Positions 12,974 through 23,795 are shown, numbered from the stretch's first letter. The stretch is DNA of 64,000 nucleotides from Codonopsis lanceolata (GCA_013146195.2 CM028377.1:8408239-8472238); one strand, 5' to 3'. Program-made: numbers and translations. The notes: a model not told the origin generated them from the letters alone.

Positions 12974-13522
12974 AGGAGCCACCTTTGCTGTTGATGATGG
13001 AACTTATTCTTAGTATCAGTGTCGAATTACTCAATGAGGTGTGAGATGTTATTTTGCCTGCCCATCTTTATGCGGTTTCGGGATGATGATCGGTTTGTCA
13101 AAGCTGCAAGGCTTGTGATTCAAACCTTTGTACTTTGGTGATTAGAATATATGTGGTCTAAGTCTAACCAATTTTTATGGCATCCTCACATTGTAAGAAG
13201 CTAATATTAAATTTCCAAATTTGCATGGAAAAATAAGACTTGAGGCAGAGAATAAGCAGCTAATATCGCTCCGTGAAGATCAAAGAGTCCACTATTCTAT
13301 TCAAGATTTTCACTTACATAGTCCACCTTAAAAATTATGCCTACCATACAAGAGCCATATTCTAAGATATATATCCTTTTATCTATAACAATTGTGACAC
13401 GAATACATTTCATTTTACCATCTGTTCTTATGACTAACATGCCTATTTTCTTTATGTGCTTATGTCTGTGTAGTATTTCAAAATGAATGCTGGAAATTAT
13501 GATGACTATGGAGGTCTTGAAC
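12974..13522. other. Unassigned DNA between solo LTR and CACTA terminus
   Basis: The sequence follows the right TSD copy and runs to the CACTA terminus. A short exon-like piece may follow a possible acceptor (TGTGTAG) near 13470 and is cut by the CACTA end at 13523, but it is too short to identify. No other feature is seen. Confidence 0.4.
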
Positions 13523-14135
13523 CACTACTAGAAAAATGACCTTTAGTGACGAATTTTCCGTCGCTAAAGGCGAAACCGCTAAAGTTCCCTAGCGACGGAA
13601 TTTTTCCGTCGCCATTCCGTCGCTAATTCTTCGTCGCTGATGCCGACGGACCGATTTCCGTCGCTAAAGGCAGCCTTTAGCAACGGAATTTTCCGTCGCT
13701 AAAGGTTGATTTTCAGCGACGGAATTTTCCGTCACTGAAATTCAACCTTTAGCGACGGAAAATTCCGTCGCTAAAGGCATTTAAAAATTAAATAAAATTG
13801 AATTTCAGCGACGGAATTTTCCGTCGCTAAAGGTTGATTTTCAGCGACGGAATTTTCCGTCACTGAAATTCAACCTTTAGCGACGGAAAATTCCGTCGCT
13901 AAAGGCATTTAAAAATTAAATAAAATTGAATTTCAGCGACGGAATTTTCCGTCGCTAAAGGCTTTTAAAAATTAATTAAAATTGAATTTCAGCGACGGAA
14001 AATTCCGCCGCTAAAGGCTTTAAAAATTAATTAAAATTGAATTTCGACGGAAAATTCCGTCGCTAAAGGCTTTTAAAAATTAATTAAAATTGAATTTCAG
14101 CAACGGAAAATTCCGTCGCTAATAATGTAAAAAAA
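13523..14135 (+). mobile_element. Left terminus and subterminal repeats of a CACTA transposon (CACTA-1)
   Basis: The terminus CACTACTAGAAAAATGACC starts at 13523 and fits the CACTA superfamily terminal repeat. It is followed by about 600 bp of repeated palindromic units of the type AGCGACGGAA(A/T)TTCCGTCGCT linked by AAAGG and separated by AT-rich spacers; I count roughly ten units, and the 13699-13800 block is repeated almost exactly at 13804-13935. Subterminal arrays like this bind the transposase of CACTA elements. The partner terminus (ending TTTTCTAGTAGTG) is not in the window. Confidence 0.85.
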
Positions 14136-15219
14136 AATTTAAAAAAAACCCCAAAAATACTATTATTATAAATTTTTGTACCTGATAATATAACAATTAA
14201 TACAAAACTAAAGATACAAAATAAACAATAATATAAAACCAATTTAAAAAATATCAAACTGTAAATGTTATTACAACAATTCATGTAAATTATACATAAC
14301 AATTAATACAAAAAACTTGTTTCTAAGTTAACTTGTAAATTTAAACTTGTGCAAATCCATGTAAACTATATCTAATAAAAAAAACTAAAAATAAAATTAA
14401 AAAATCCTACGACATGAGTAAAAAAAAAAACGCTTGGTCGTCTCAGATCGAATTCCTTGCGTCTTTTACGAACAACACCGCCAAGAAACTTCGCTTCACC
14501 TAGAACATTATCGAGCATAACAATTAAAAAAGAGGAGTCAGAAATATTATGGAGATAAACAAAGATAATGATAAATTTAAAAAATAAAAAAAGCTTTCTG
14601 AGTTCTTATTGCCTCATTAACAATTAGTATATAGAACCACTCCGTCCAATTTTCCATAGAAGACGAGTGTTGAATGTAAATGTACAAAATGAATTCCTTT
14701 CAAGTATATAATGATTCACTTGTGATTGGGGAGAACCAAGTTCCAAAGCAAAGAGAAATCATTCTGTATTGGACCTGCATTATTTTAAGGATCCATATAC
14801 TGTTACTACTTTTTCGATTAAAAATCAGCCTCATAATTTCTTTCAAAGAAGTAATGTTAAAACCCCAACAAGGATGTCGGGCAGAGAGATTTGAAAAATA
14901 AATGAGATGTAGGTAGAATACCGAAAAGATCAATTACATTTTTCACTGTCCAGAGGCCTCAAAACTTCACCAATGATCTGTCCAACACTCTGAAGTGACT
15001 TCAAATCATCTTCTGTTTTAGCATATTACATTGTAGTGACAATAGCTATTAGCTTGTATGATTTGTGCCATTGGAATTTTGTCTAGACTGTGAAGTTCAA
15101 CTTATATCCTTGTGCATTTTTGTTTTCTTTTGCATGACGAGGTTCAATTTGTTGTTCCTTACCATACATTTTTCTGTTTTTCCACCATAATCTTTTTTAA
15201 AATTTTGTCGCATATGCAG
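14136..15219. other. CACTA-associated AT-rich DNA without recognisable gene
   Basis: AT-rich sequence continues from the subterminal repeats. The ORFs at 14084-14302 and 14680-14933 have no domain, overlap each other in opposite frames and look like chance. I see no transposase (TNP1/TNP2) similarity. Confidence 0.5.
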
Positions 15220-15502
15220 CTTCAAGGACTTCCAGTGATGGTGAGTGCATTGGCCACGACTCAACTTCATGATGGATACGCCTCATATCCATGGGAGAAG
15301 AGAATGCATGAGTTACTATTAACTCCAAATTCAAGTCGCTTTTTTCCATTCTCCTCGCTTCCAAAGCCTCCGGTAGAGATGCTTCTCAGTATAATGATCT
15401 GGAGGACACCCTTGCTAGAGCAAATGCATGGCTTAATGCTTCTCGGCAGCGAGGGTCCCTATTGTCTTCATGAACATTCAGATCGAATCTTTACTTACCA
15501 AG
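15220..15502 (+). pseudogene. Exon fragment of a conserved plant gene (function not assigned), frameshifted
   Basis: An exon-like piece is bounded by a consensus acceptor (CATATGCAG ending at 15219) and a donor (AAG/GTAAAT after 15502). It reads VSALATTQLHDGYASYPWEK, shifts frame near 15350, continues DASQYNDLEDTLARANAWLN, and shifts again to MNIQIESLLTK just before the donor. From memory this resembles a widely conserved land-plant protein of unknown function, but I cannot name it with confidence. Two frameshifts and the isolation of a single exon between transposon ends show it is a captured or duplicated fragment and not a working gene. The annotated ORF 15112-15549 follows only the first frame and includes intron sequence at both ends. 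Confidence 0.6.
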
Positions 15503-15639
15503 GTAAATGCCAAACAAAGTACTTTCTCTTTTTTCTCTCTTACTTTTGATTAAATTGTTACAAAACCACGAATAAGACTGCAAACCACAAACAAACCATC
15601 TATCCAAACAAGGCATAAAAGTATTTTATGTAGACATGC

Positions 15640-16225
15640 CAAGCTAAAGCCTTGAAGTTTGAATTTGAAATCATTTTAACTCTTAATGTGCTGTTTGGAC
15701 ACTTGTTACTAGAAGTGTCATAACTTTCTTTAGAATTAGCGGAATCTCATTCCGTTTGCTTTGTTAGAAAGCTAACTCTTAGAGCTTTCCAATGGTACCT
15801 TATTGTAATTTTTGGCCTTATGGATCAGTACCAGATTTAATTGGAAGTTGGCATAATTCTGCTAAGTTTTTGGACAGCCTTGAGTTTTAGCAATTTTTGC
15901 CATAGGTTTTGACCTATCAAATGATCTTTGTTTTGGTCCATTTCTTTCCCTAATTCAATCTTGGTGTACCTAATTTATGTTGGGATTGAACCCTTGTGAA
16001 AATATGTTGATTTGGAGAGATTTTGGAGCTGGTTTTGGAAGCCAAAAACTGTGACTGTTCGGAAGCTGTTTCTGGACACCTGTTACTCTTTTGACCATAA
16101 CTTAGGCTAGAGATACTGAAATCTTGATCTGTAAATTGGAATAGAAAGTATACTCATAGACCTTTCCATGCATACCTTATTTTCATTTTTTGGCCTTGTG
16201 GTGTGGTTTTGGTATTGGTTCGAAG
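15640..16225 (+). repeat. Internal fragment of the same LTR family as the solo LTR
   Basis: This stretch is a second copy of about 12148-12723, starting at CTAAAGCCTTGAAGTTTGAA and ending near TGGTGTGGTTTTGG, with scattered substitutions and small indels. Neither LTR terminus is present and no TSD is seen, so it is a truncated fragment rather than a second insertion of a whole LTR. It separates the two host-gene fragments. Confidence 0.85.
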
Positions 16226-16354
16226 CATTTCTTTGATGTTACAATCTACTCAAAAACTATGTTTTCAACTGATAACATTGTTAAAAGTAAAATGATTGTT
16301 TGATCCTGGTTGTTCGAATACATCTAACGATGCACTACACCAGCCTTGCTGCAG

Positions 16355-17085
16355 AAGTTAGGCAGACGCCCAATCTCTTCTTTCCCAGCTTCTCCGTAAA
16401 CTCAGATCAAACATCCGGTAAGTTCCTTGTTGGACAACATGATTATATCCTATGTTAAGCTTGCATTTTTGTGCAAAACTTGTTATAGAACTTGGGTTCT
16501 TAAATCTTATACTATGATGCTTCTATTTTTGCATGTGTAGTTACGAATTTCTCCGCATCATTGTCTATCTTCGTCGGATAGGAGTATTTAGTGAATATGA
16601 AATGCGCCTACGGTAGCTATTTCAACGTCTTTGGGATATTTTATGAAATAAGCCGCTTGGTTCCACGCACAATTAAGTTGCTCATCTTCTGCTTTTTTGT
16701 TGTTGTTGCTCATCTTCGTGTTCCGGTTGATATATTTTACTTCTTTTGCTGCTTATTTGCCCGATATTTTTCTCGAACAGCTTTTAAGATGCCGAGAGGC
16801 ATGGCTCACTGGAATTCTTGAGGACTTAGACCGGAGAAATGCTTATGAATATTTAAAAGGGATGGTTAAGCGTCATAGGATGCATCTCTTTGATGTTGTT
16901 AACCAATACCGAGCCATATTCGCTAATGATAAATCAGAAGTGAAGAAAACTATGATGGTGGGCTTCTCTTCACCGGGCCATGCATCGATTACTTCTCACC
17001 TTAAAACTCTTAAAATTATGCTTTCCAAGATAAGTGAAGACGGGTCTTTGTCCAATATCCTGGACTAATGTATGGTGAGAACTGT
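16355..17085 (+). pseudogene. COG8: COG8 (conserved oligomeric Golgi complex subunit 8) fragment, three exons, broken
   Basis: COG8 is a subunit of the COG tethering complex in retrograde Golgi transport. Three exon pieces with normal splice borders can be read: 16355-16417 (SLLSQLLRKLRSNI, donor GTAAGT), 16541-16612 (after TGTAG; FLRIIVYLRRIGVFSEYEM) and 16781 onward (after [64 protein letters not shown]). These match the conserved middle of plant COG8 as I remember it. A 2-base insertion disrupts exon 1, exon 3 shifts frame near 16940 and back near 17000, and a TAA replaces the codon after GSLSNILD. Introns are retained, so this was copied as DNA. It lies just inside a CACTA right terminus, so transposon capture is likely but not proven. 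Confidence 0.8.
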
Positions 17086-17221
17086 TATATAATAAAGGGT
17101 TGTATTGCTTCACTATATTTGTCTTCAACCTTTTGATGAGAAATGACGAATTTTTGTTTACTGTATTTGTACCATGATATTTGGTTATAAATCTTGCGAT
17201 TGAGGAGCGGAACTGGATGTA

Positions 17222-17651
17222 TTAAACCACGAATTTATTTTTTTTAATAAAAAATTAAGATTCACAATGTTTTTTAAAAAAACGTTGTGATATATCATTC
17301 ACAACGTTTTTCAGAAAAAATGTTGTAAATGATATATTACAACGTTTTTTTAAAAAATGTTGTGATAGACCATACTACAACGTTTATATTAAAAATGTTG
17401 TAAAATGGATATTACAACGTTTTTGTAAAAAACGTTGTTAAAGATTATTTACAACGTTTTTATAAAAACGTTGTAATATCTATTTCACAACGTTTTAAAA
17501 ATGGATTATGGGATGATAAATAACAACGTTTTTTGCAACGTTTTTGAAAACGTTGTGAAAAAAAATAAGCTATTACAACGTTTCAAAAACGTTGTAAAAG
17601 GTCTTTTACAACGTTTTAAAAACGTTGTAAAAGCCCTTTTTTGTTGTAGTG
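17222..17651 (-). mobile_element. Right terminus and subterminal repeats of a second CACTA transposon (CACTA-2)
   Basis: The unit ends TTTTTTGTTGTAGTG at 17651, the reverse complement of a CACTACAACAAAAAA terminus. Before it lie about a dozen palindromic units of the type ACAACGTTTT...AAAACGTTGT with small spacers. Its terminal and subterminal sequences differ from those at 13523, so these are two families. The next three bases AGA (17652-17654) would be one copy of the 3-bp TSD. It interrupts the pol gene of Gypsy A, whose sequence resumes at 17652. The left terminus is not in the window. Confidence 0.85.
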
Positions 17652-18251
17652 AGAAGACTTAACGCTCACATAGAAGAAGCAGTAAGAAAAGAAGTTCTTA
17701 AGCTTCTCGATACGGGTATAATTTACCCGATATCTGATAGTAAATGGGTTAGTCCAGTTCAGGTAGTTCCTAAGAAATCAGGAATTACAGTAGTTAAAAA
17801 TGATAAGGACGAATTAGTTCCTACTCGAACAATTACAGGTTATAGAATGTGCATTGATTTGAGGAAATTAAATTCGACAACTAGGAAGGACCACTTTCCC
17901 TTGCCATTTATTGACCAAATCCTTGAAAGACTAGCTGGTCATAAATATTATTGTTTTCTTGATGATTTTTCTGGTTACAACCAAATCCCAGTAGCACCCG
18001 AAGACCAAGAGAAAACCACCTTTACATGTCCTTTTGGTACCTTTGCATTTTGGAGAATGCCCTTTGGACTTTGTAATGCCCTAGCTACTTTTCAAAGATG
18101 CATGATTTCTATATTTTCAGACTTAGTGGAAAGATGTGTCGAAGTATTCATGGATGATTTCTCATTATTTGGGAACTCTTTTGACCATTGCCTAGAAAAT
18201 CTAACATCAGTTTTGAAAAAATGTTGCGAAACTAATTTGACCCTAAGTTGA
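17652..18251 (+). pseudogene. Gypsy A pol: reverse transcriptase
   Basis: Athila-type Ty3/Gypsy reverse transcriptase, which copies element RNA into DNA in virus-like particles. Conserved blocks are in order: KWVSPVQVVPKKSG, YRMCIDLRKLN, DHFPLPFIDQILERLAGH, FLDDFSGYNQIPVAPEDQEK, FRRMPFGLCNAPATFQ-type block (here FWRMPFGLCNALATFQ) and the catalytic FMDDFS in place of YVDD. The 5' end is cut by CACTA-2. A TGA at 18249 replaces the tryptophan codon expected before EKSHFMV, so the polyprotein is broken here; the frame continues open past it. Gypsy B carries the same protein at 40557-41231. Confidence 0.92.
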
Positions 18252-19364
18252 GAGAAAAGCCATTTCATGGTTAAACATAGAATTGTCTTAGGCCATGTTG
18301 TGTCTAATAAAGGAATTGAATTCGACAAGGCAAAAATTGAAGTTATATCACAACTACCTCCTCCAACTTCTGTCAAAGGTGTTAGAAGTTTCCTAGGGCA
18401 TGCAGTTTTTTATAGGAGATTTATAAAAGATTTTTCAAAAATCTATAAACCTCTATGTAATCTGTTGGCAAAAGACACCGAATTCATTTTTTACCAAGAA
18501 TGCTTGAACGCATTTAATTTATTAAAGGAAAGATTGACAATTGCCCCAATTTTAATAGGCCCCGATTGGTCTCTCCCTTTCGAGATTATGTGTGATGCTT
18601 CAGATTTTGCAATTGGAGCCGTGTTAGGACAAAGGGTGGATAAGAAACCACATGTAATTCATTATTCTAGTAGAACAATAAATGATGCTCAACTTAATTA
18701 TACAACAACAGAAAAAGAATTTTTAGCAGTTGTGTATGCATTGAAAAAATTTAGATCATATTTGTTAGGATCAAAAGTCATAATATTTTCTGATCATGCA
18801 GCTGTAAAATATTTATTATGTAAGAAAGAGACTAAGCCTAGACTCATAAGGTGGACGTTATTACTACAAGAATTTGACATTACTATTAAGGATAAAAAGG
18901 GAACAGAAAATGTCATAGCAGACCATTTGTCTAGATTAGAATTTTCACCTTTACTTGATCGTCAATTTCTTGATAATACAATTCCTGTAAATGAAAATTT
19001 TCCTAATGAACAATTATTAGTAGTCAAAGATTCAGATCCTTGGTATGCTGATTATATCAATTATTATGTATCTGATATCATAAATCTTGATTTTGATCAC
19101 TATCAAAGAAAGAAATTTTTTACAGAAGCAAAAAAATATTTTTGGGAAGAACCTCATTTATATAAAATGTGTTCAGACTCTTTAATTAGGCGATGTGTTC
19201 CAGAACCAGACCAACAAAGCATTATGGCATTCTGTCATGAATATTCTTGTGGTGGTCATTTTAGTCGTAATAAAACTGCTAGAAAAATTCAGCAATCTAG
19301 ATTATATTGGCATTCTGTTTTTAGAGATTGTGACATATTTTACAAAACTTGTGATAAGTGTTAG
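18252..19364 (+). pseudogene. Gypsy A pol: RNase H and integrase zinc-binding region
   Basis: Continuation of the polyprotein after the TGA at 18249. The RT connection block ([20 protein letters not shown]) is followed by RNase H ([49 protein letters not shown]) and then the integrase N-terminal HHCC finger: [20 protein letters not shown] and [12 protein letters not shown] at 19362 replaces the glutamine that follows CDKC in Gypsy B. RNase H removes the RNA template; integrase inserts the DNA copy. Confidence 0.92.
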
Positions 19365-19623
19365 AGAACAGATGGAATAGGAAAAAGGAATGAAATGCCC
19401 TTGCATGTAAATATGGTTGTTGAAATTTTTGATGTTTGGGGTGTTGATTTTATGGGTCCTTTTCCGGTCTCTAATAATTGTGAGTATATTTTATTGGCTG
19501 TTAATTATGTGTCTAAATGGATAGAAGCCATAGGTACTAAAAATAATGATGGAAAAACCGTGGTCAAATTTGTGGAAGATCTTTTTGCTCGGTTTGGAGT
19601 ACCTAAGGCCGTAATCAGTGATC
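19365..19623 (+). pseudogene. Gypsy A integrase, first part of the catalytic core
   Basis: Reads RNEMPLHVNMVVEIFDVWGV, then [20 protein letters not shown] and VPKAVISD, supplying the first two acidic residues of the D,D(35)E triad (WGVD and VISD). The reading frame stops where LINE A was inserted at 19624; the third catalytic residue lies at about 23890 on the far side. Confidence 0.9.
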
Positions 19624-19770
19624 TTTTTTTTTAGGAAACAGGGGCGGCACCCTGCACAATTTTATTAAATAAAAGGGAAAATACAAACTTGAGGGGGACA
19701 ATCAGCCTTACCCTCATAAATGGGGGGACGGAGGAGCCTTACCTCGAAAACGAAAGTACAGAAATAGAAA

Positions 19771-20549
19771 TTAAGAGATGCGAATGTGAGAAGTGCCATT
19801 TCTGTCGAAAATAGAATTCCCCCTAGAAAGAGGGGGCAAATCTGTAGGAGAGGAGAACTCAGAGTCCAAACGAGAATCAATAGCATAGTTGGCGAGCCCA
19901 TCAGCTACAGAATTAGCTTCTCTATAACAGTGATGGAAGGAAAATGAAGAGTCCCTTTGCATGGCTAAAATACAGCGAATATAATAGAGAAGAGACCAGG
20001 GAGGACTGAACCCCTTAGTAAGGCAATTAAATAAAATCATTGAGTCCATCTCAACTATGACTTGACTAAAACCATGAGAATGAAGCCGTAAAACACCTTG
20101 AAAGAGAGCCTTAACTTTAGCCACAGTGTTAGTCGCAATTCCATAAAAGGAGGAGTAAGCAAAAATAACTCCACCTTCCGAGTCACGGACAATACCTCCA
20201 CCACCACTAAGGCCTGGATTTCCCCGACTAGCACCATCCGAATTTATCTTTAGAAAGAGAGCAGGCGGCTTGGTCCAGGAGATAGCTTGAACCCGGATTT
20301 ACCTTCTAATAGCAAAGGAAGATGGATAACCGGATTGATTTGGCAGAGAAAAATAATTTCCACTACCCATGATAAGAGATAAATCATGAGAAACTGCACG
20401 AATAGTAGAGGTAGTGGAATTCCTAGAGTTGTCAAATATAATGGCATTACAGGTTTTCCATATGTGCCATAGAATGAGGGAAGGAAGCAATTTGTGAGCT
20501 GTCGAGCTTGAGCCCCAACCCGCCATGCATCTTTACAAAATAGAATCAC
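19771..20549 (-). pseudogene. LINE A ORF2, C-terminal RNase H domain
   Basis: Plant-type RNase H at the end of ORF2: INSDGASRGNPGLSGGGG holds the first aspartate, VIVEMDSMILFNCL the third acidic residue, and CYREANSVADGLANYA the last. The usual glutamate block (AE in other copies) reads VAKVKALFQG, so the second catalytic residue appears lost. Frames change near 20250 and 20130. The zf-RVT-like region precedes it (WGSSSTAHKLLPSLILWHIW). Confidence 0.85.
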
Positions 20550-20655
20550 CCGAGATGGGGAGATTGTGAGACAGGCTGAAAGCCAACTAGATCGCAGAGG
20601 CTAGCTGACCATGGATAAAAAGATGGCTAAAGGTTTCAGCGGCATGATGAGGGCA

Positions 20656-22870
20656 TCAGACACATCTAGAAACAATCTGAAAACCCTTATGGATCAGAGC
20701 TTCGTCTATGGGAAGTCGTTTCAACAATAAACGCCAAATAAAAACTCCAATGCGAGTTTGAAGAAGTTTGTGCCATATAAACTTGGAATAGGGGAAAATA
20801 GGAGCTTCTGGATTAATGATTGAGAAGACTGATGAGAGAGAGAACTTTCCCGATGGATTGACCGTCCAGCAAGGGAGATCTGGCTGAGAAGAGAGGGAGA
20901 TACCCTGGTCTTGGATAGCTGATATGGCTGCGTTCGGCAAGATTGAGAGGGCCAAAGAATTAAGATGAAGCCCTGAAGAATCAAATAAGTCTTTAACATG
21001 AGTTATCACACAGTCTGGAGGGCGAGTGAGAGTCTGTCCAGGAATCCACCTATCAAACCAGATAGAACTATCACCAAGACCGATATTCCAATGAATTTTA
21101 GGCTCAGCAACAGGCTGGATTTTTTTTAATATGCGCCAAACATGAGAACCCCTTGAAGCTGAAATAATCGCATGCGAATCTGAGCAGTATCTAGCTTTCA
21201 GAAAATCTGACCAAATGTTTTGCGACGTTCGAAATCGCCACCAAAGCTTAATAGAGTACGCCTGAACTAAAGAGGAAATGGAAGGAATTCCAAGGCCGCC
21301 AGAAGACTTGGGTTTGCAACAGGTTTCCCAAGCAACCCAGTGAAATTTATGAGAGCCTTCAGAGTCACTCCAAAAGAAATTTGCAAGAAAGCGATCAATC
21401 ATACTGATAACAGATTTTGGAGGGTCTAAAGAGGCCAGCAGATAAGCAGAAATTGATTGAAGAACATGCCTGATCAAGGTGATTTTCCCCGCCACATTGA
21501 GAAATGATCCTTGTCAAGACTCCACTTTAGATTGAAGTTTGAAAAAGAGAGGGTCGAATATGCTTCTCTTTTTACGCCCATAATAAAGGGGACAACCCAA
21601 ATAAGTTATAGGGAGGGAGCCCAGAGAGAACCAAAGAGAACCAGCTATACGGTTGGCTCTGACAGAGTTGATCGAGGGAGCTACAAAAACCCGGCTTTTT
21701 TGCTTTGTTGATGAGTTGGCCTGACATCTGTTCATAAGAGTGAAGAACTTCCAAATGTTTACGAATAGACCATCTATTACCATTGCAGAAAATAATAACA
21801 TCATCAGCAAAGGATAGGTGAGAAATAACAGGGCAACCACTTAAGGAAGAGAATCGAGAGCGGGCCATCGAGTTATGCAACTCATTCAGACTCCTACTGA
21901 GCACATCAGCTGCCAGAATGAAAAGACTAGGGGAAAGAGGATCACCCTGACGGAGACCTCGAGATGAATGAAAGTAACCAGCTGGGGAACCATTAATAAG
22001 AACTGAAAACCAGTTGTCTGATACAAGGCGCCAGATAAGGTCAATGAATATCTCATGGAAACCAAACTTATGAAGAACATTAATAAGGAATAGCCAAGAG
22101 ACACGATCAAATGCCTTCGCCATGTCAAGCTTAAGAATTATATTTGAGCCATTAACCTTTTTCCCCAAGAAAGTGACCAGTTCCTGAGCCAATAGGACAT
22201 TATACTGAATAACCCTACCTTTAGTGAAGGCACTTTGATTGGGGGAAATGATCTGGGGAAGAAATTGGGCCAATCGAGAAGCAAGAATTTTGGAAATGAT
22301 TTTATTACAGAAATTGCAAAGACTTATCGGCCGAAAGTCTTTAAAAGTGGTTGGACGATCCGTTTTAGGAATGGTGGCTATAAGGGTGCTAGTCCAAGAA
22401 CGAGGAAGGGAAACCCCAGCAAAAAATTCCAAAATGGATGAGTAGAGGTCATCTTGAATAATCTCCCAACAAGAAGCAACAAATTGACCTGTAAACCCAT
22501 CCGGGCCAGCAGCACTGTCCTTATTCAGGCCAGAAATTGACAAATAAATATCTTCCTTGGAGGGAGGGCTAATAAGAGAATGATTCCAATCAGCTGTTAC
22601 TAAGGTAGAGACCATGGAAAGATCAATGTCGGGAGAAACTGGATCAACCGCTAGTTGAGAGGAAAAGTAATCAACAGCTTCCTTAGCGATGTCAGCCTCG
22701 TTTTCTAGTAACAGAATGGCAGCATTTCGGATAGAATGAATGTGAAGGCGGCGGCGAGATTGACAGACAGAGGCATGAAATATTTTTGAGTTTCCATCTC
22801 CCTCCTTAAACCATTGCACCTTGGATTTCTGACGCCAGTAAGCCACTTCGATAGAGAGGGATTTGCGCAA
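20656..22870 (-). pseudogene. LINE A ORF2, reverse transcriptase and connection region
   Basis: Non-LTR reverse transcriptase with the expected order of blocks: YWRQKSKVQWFKEGDGNSK, AAGPDGFTGQF, DFRPISLCNFCNKIISKI, NQSAFTKGRVIQ, LKLDMAKAFDRVSW, GLRQGDPLSPSLFIL and the catalytic FADDVIIFCNG (FADD for YADD). Frame changes occur near 21600 and 21500; the C-terminal part (21495-20656) carries ITLIRHVLQSI, FLANFFWSDSEGSHK and GGLGIPSI, typical of plant L1 ORF2. Dead by frameshift, but all blocks are visible. Confidence 0.9.
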
Positions 22871-22972
22871 TTTGGCTTGGGCGCATAACAGGTCTGCTCG
22901 GTTTTCTCCAGACTGATGAAGCTCGAAGAGTAACTCTTTTTCTAAGACCTCTTCTTCTGCCTCAGTGACTGC

Positions 22973-23795
22973 TTAAAAGATATTCCCGAATACTGATTTG
23001 TTCCAGGCTCTTAACGCCTGCTTAGTAGCCCAAAGCTTATTGGAAAAGAGCACTAAAGGGCGGCCCGTGGAGGTGGAGCTCCAAGCTGATCTGACCACCG
23101 AGAGAAAGGAGTCATGACGAGTCCAAACATTAAGAAAGCGAAAAGGCCTAGCCTTTGAATCACCAGCTGGAGGAATACTAAGGAGCAAAGGCGAATGATC
23201 CGAGCATGTGCGGTTTAAATGATGAACTGAAGAGGTAGGGAATTTATCAAGCCAAGAAGAATTACAAAGTAGACGGTCAATTCGCTGATGAATTGTGGCT
23301 CCCTCTTCCCGTTTATTGCACCAAGTATATCTAGTCCCTGAGAAATCGAGATCAGACAAACCACAGGCATCATTGCAAGCATGAAAGTCCAGAGCTCCAT
23401 CTCTATCCCAACCCCGTCCTCCTGATTTCTCTGAAGGGTCCAAAATAATGTTAAAGTCGCCTCCAACAAGCCAAGGCAAATTATTATTCTGAGTACAAAT
23501 GTCCATCAATTCTGTCCATAAGGGCTGACGATCAAAGGCATCGCATTTAGCATAAACACACGAGATCAAAGCTGGGTGCTGCCAAGAATAATGTTGAACT
23601 CTGACGGTAACTTGCTGGTGAGAGCTTTGCACTAGAGAGCAAGAAAAAGCTGATTTAGCAAAAATCCAAATAGAGCTAACAAAATTGGAAAGACAAAAAT
23701 TAAATTTAAGACGCCGACTTATAAATTTAATACGATCTGAGTCGATCATAGGTTCAAGGAGAGCAATAAAAGAAATTTTGTGCAACTTAATGAGC
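22973..23795 (-). pseudogene. LINE A ORF2, APE-type endonuclease domain (5'-truncated)
   Basis: The endonuclease nicks target DNA to start target-primed reverse transcription. The frame starts inside the domain ([15 protein letters not shown]), lacking the N-terminal WNVRG block seen in LINE B. It carries the metal-binding and catalytic blocks WLVGGDFNIILDPSEKSGG, GTRYTWCN, HQRIDRLLCNSSW and TCSDHSPLLLS (the SDH motif). A stop at 22973 separates it from the RT part. Confidence 0.88.

Larger units (their letters stand above)
19624..23795 (-). mobile_element. LINE A, 5'-truncated L1-type element inserted in Gypsy A integrase
   Basis: A minus-strand LINE of about 4.2 kb. Its poly(A) is the T-run at 19624-19632, followed by the tail motif AGGGGCGGCACCCTGC shared with LINE B. 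It is 5'-truncated inside the ORF2 endonuclease. The host integrase reads VISD on the left and [12 protein letters not shown] on the right; Gypsy B shows that six residues (QGTHFT) are missing between them, so the insertion removed about 15 bp and made no target duplication. Confidence 0.9.

Noticed and set aside
12974..13100. Possible OB-fold-like peptide (FAVDDGTYS) after the solo LTR
   Set aside because: Only about nine residues before a stop; too short to support any gene assignment.
13545..14135. Regular palindromic repeats resembling a CRISPR-like array
   Set aside because: Repeats are directly behind a CACTA terminus, are palindromic without unique constant-length spacers, and the DNA is plant; they are CACTA subterminal repeats.
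17260..17650. ACAACGTTTT/AAAACGTTGT repeats as a satellite or MITE
   Set aside because: They end in a CACTA terminus and no second terminus lies nearby, so they are one end of a larger element.
13523..17651. One composite transposon bounded by the two CACTA ends
   Set aside because: Terminal sequences and subterminal repeats belong to different families and the flanking 3-mers do not match.
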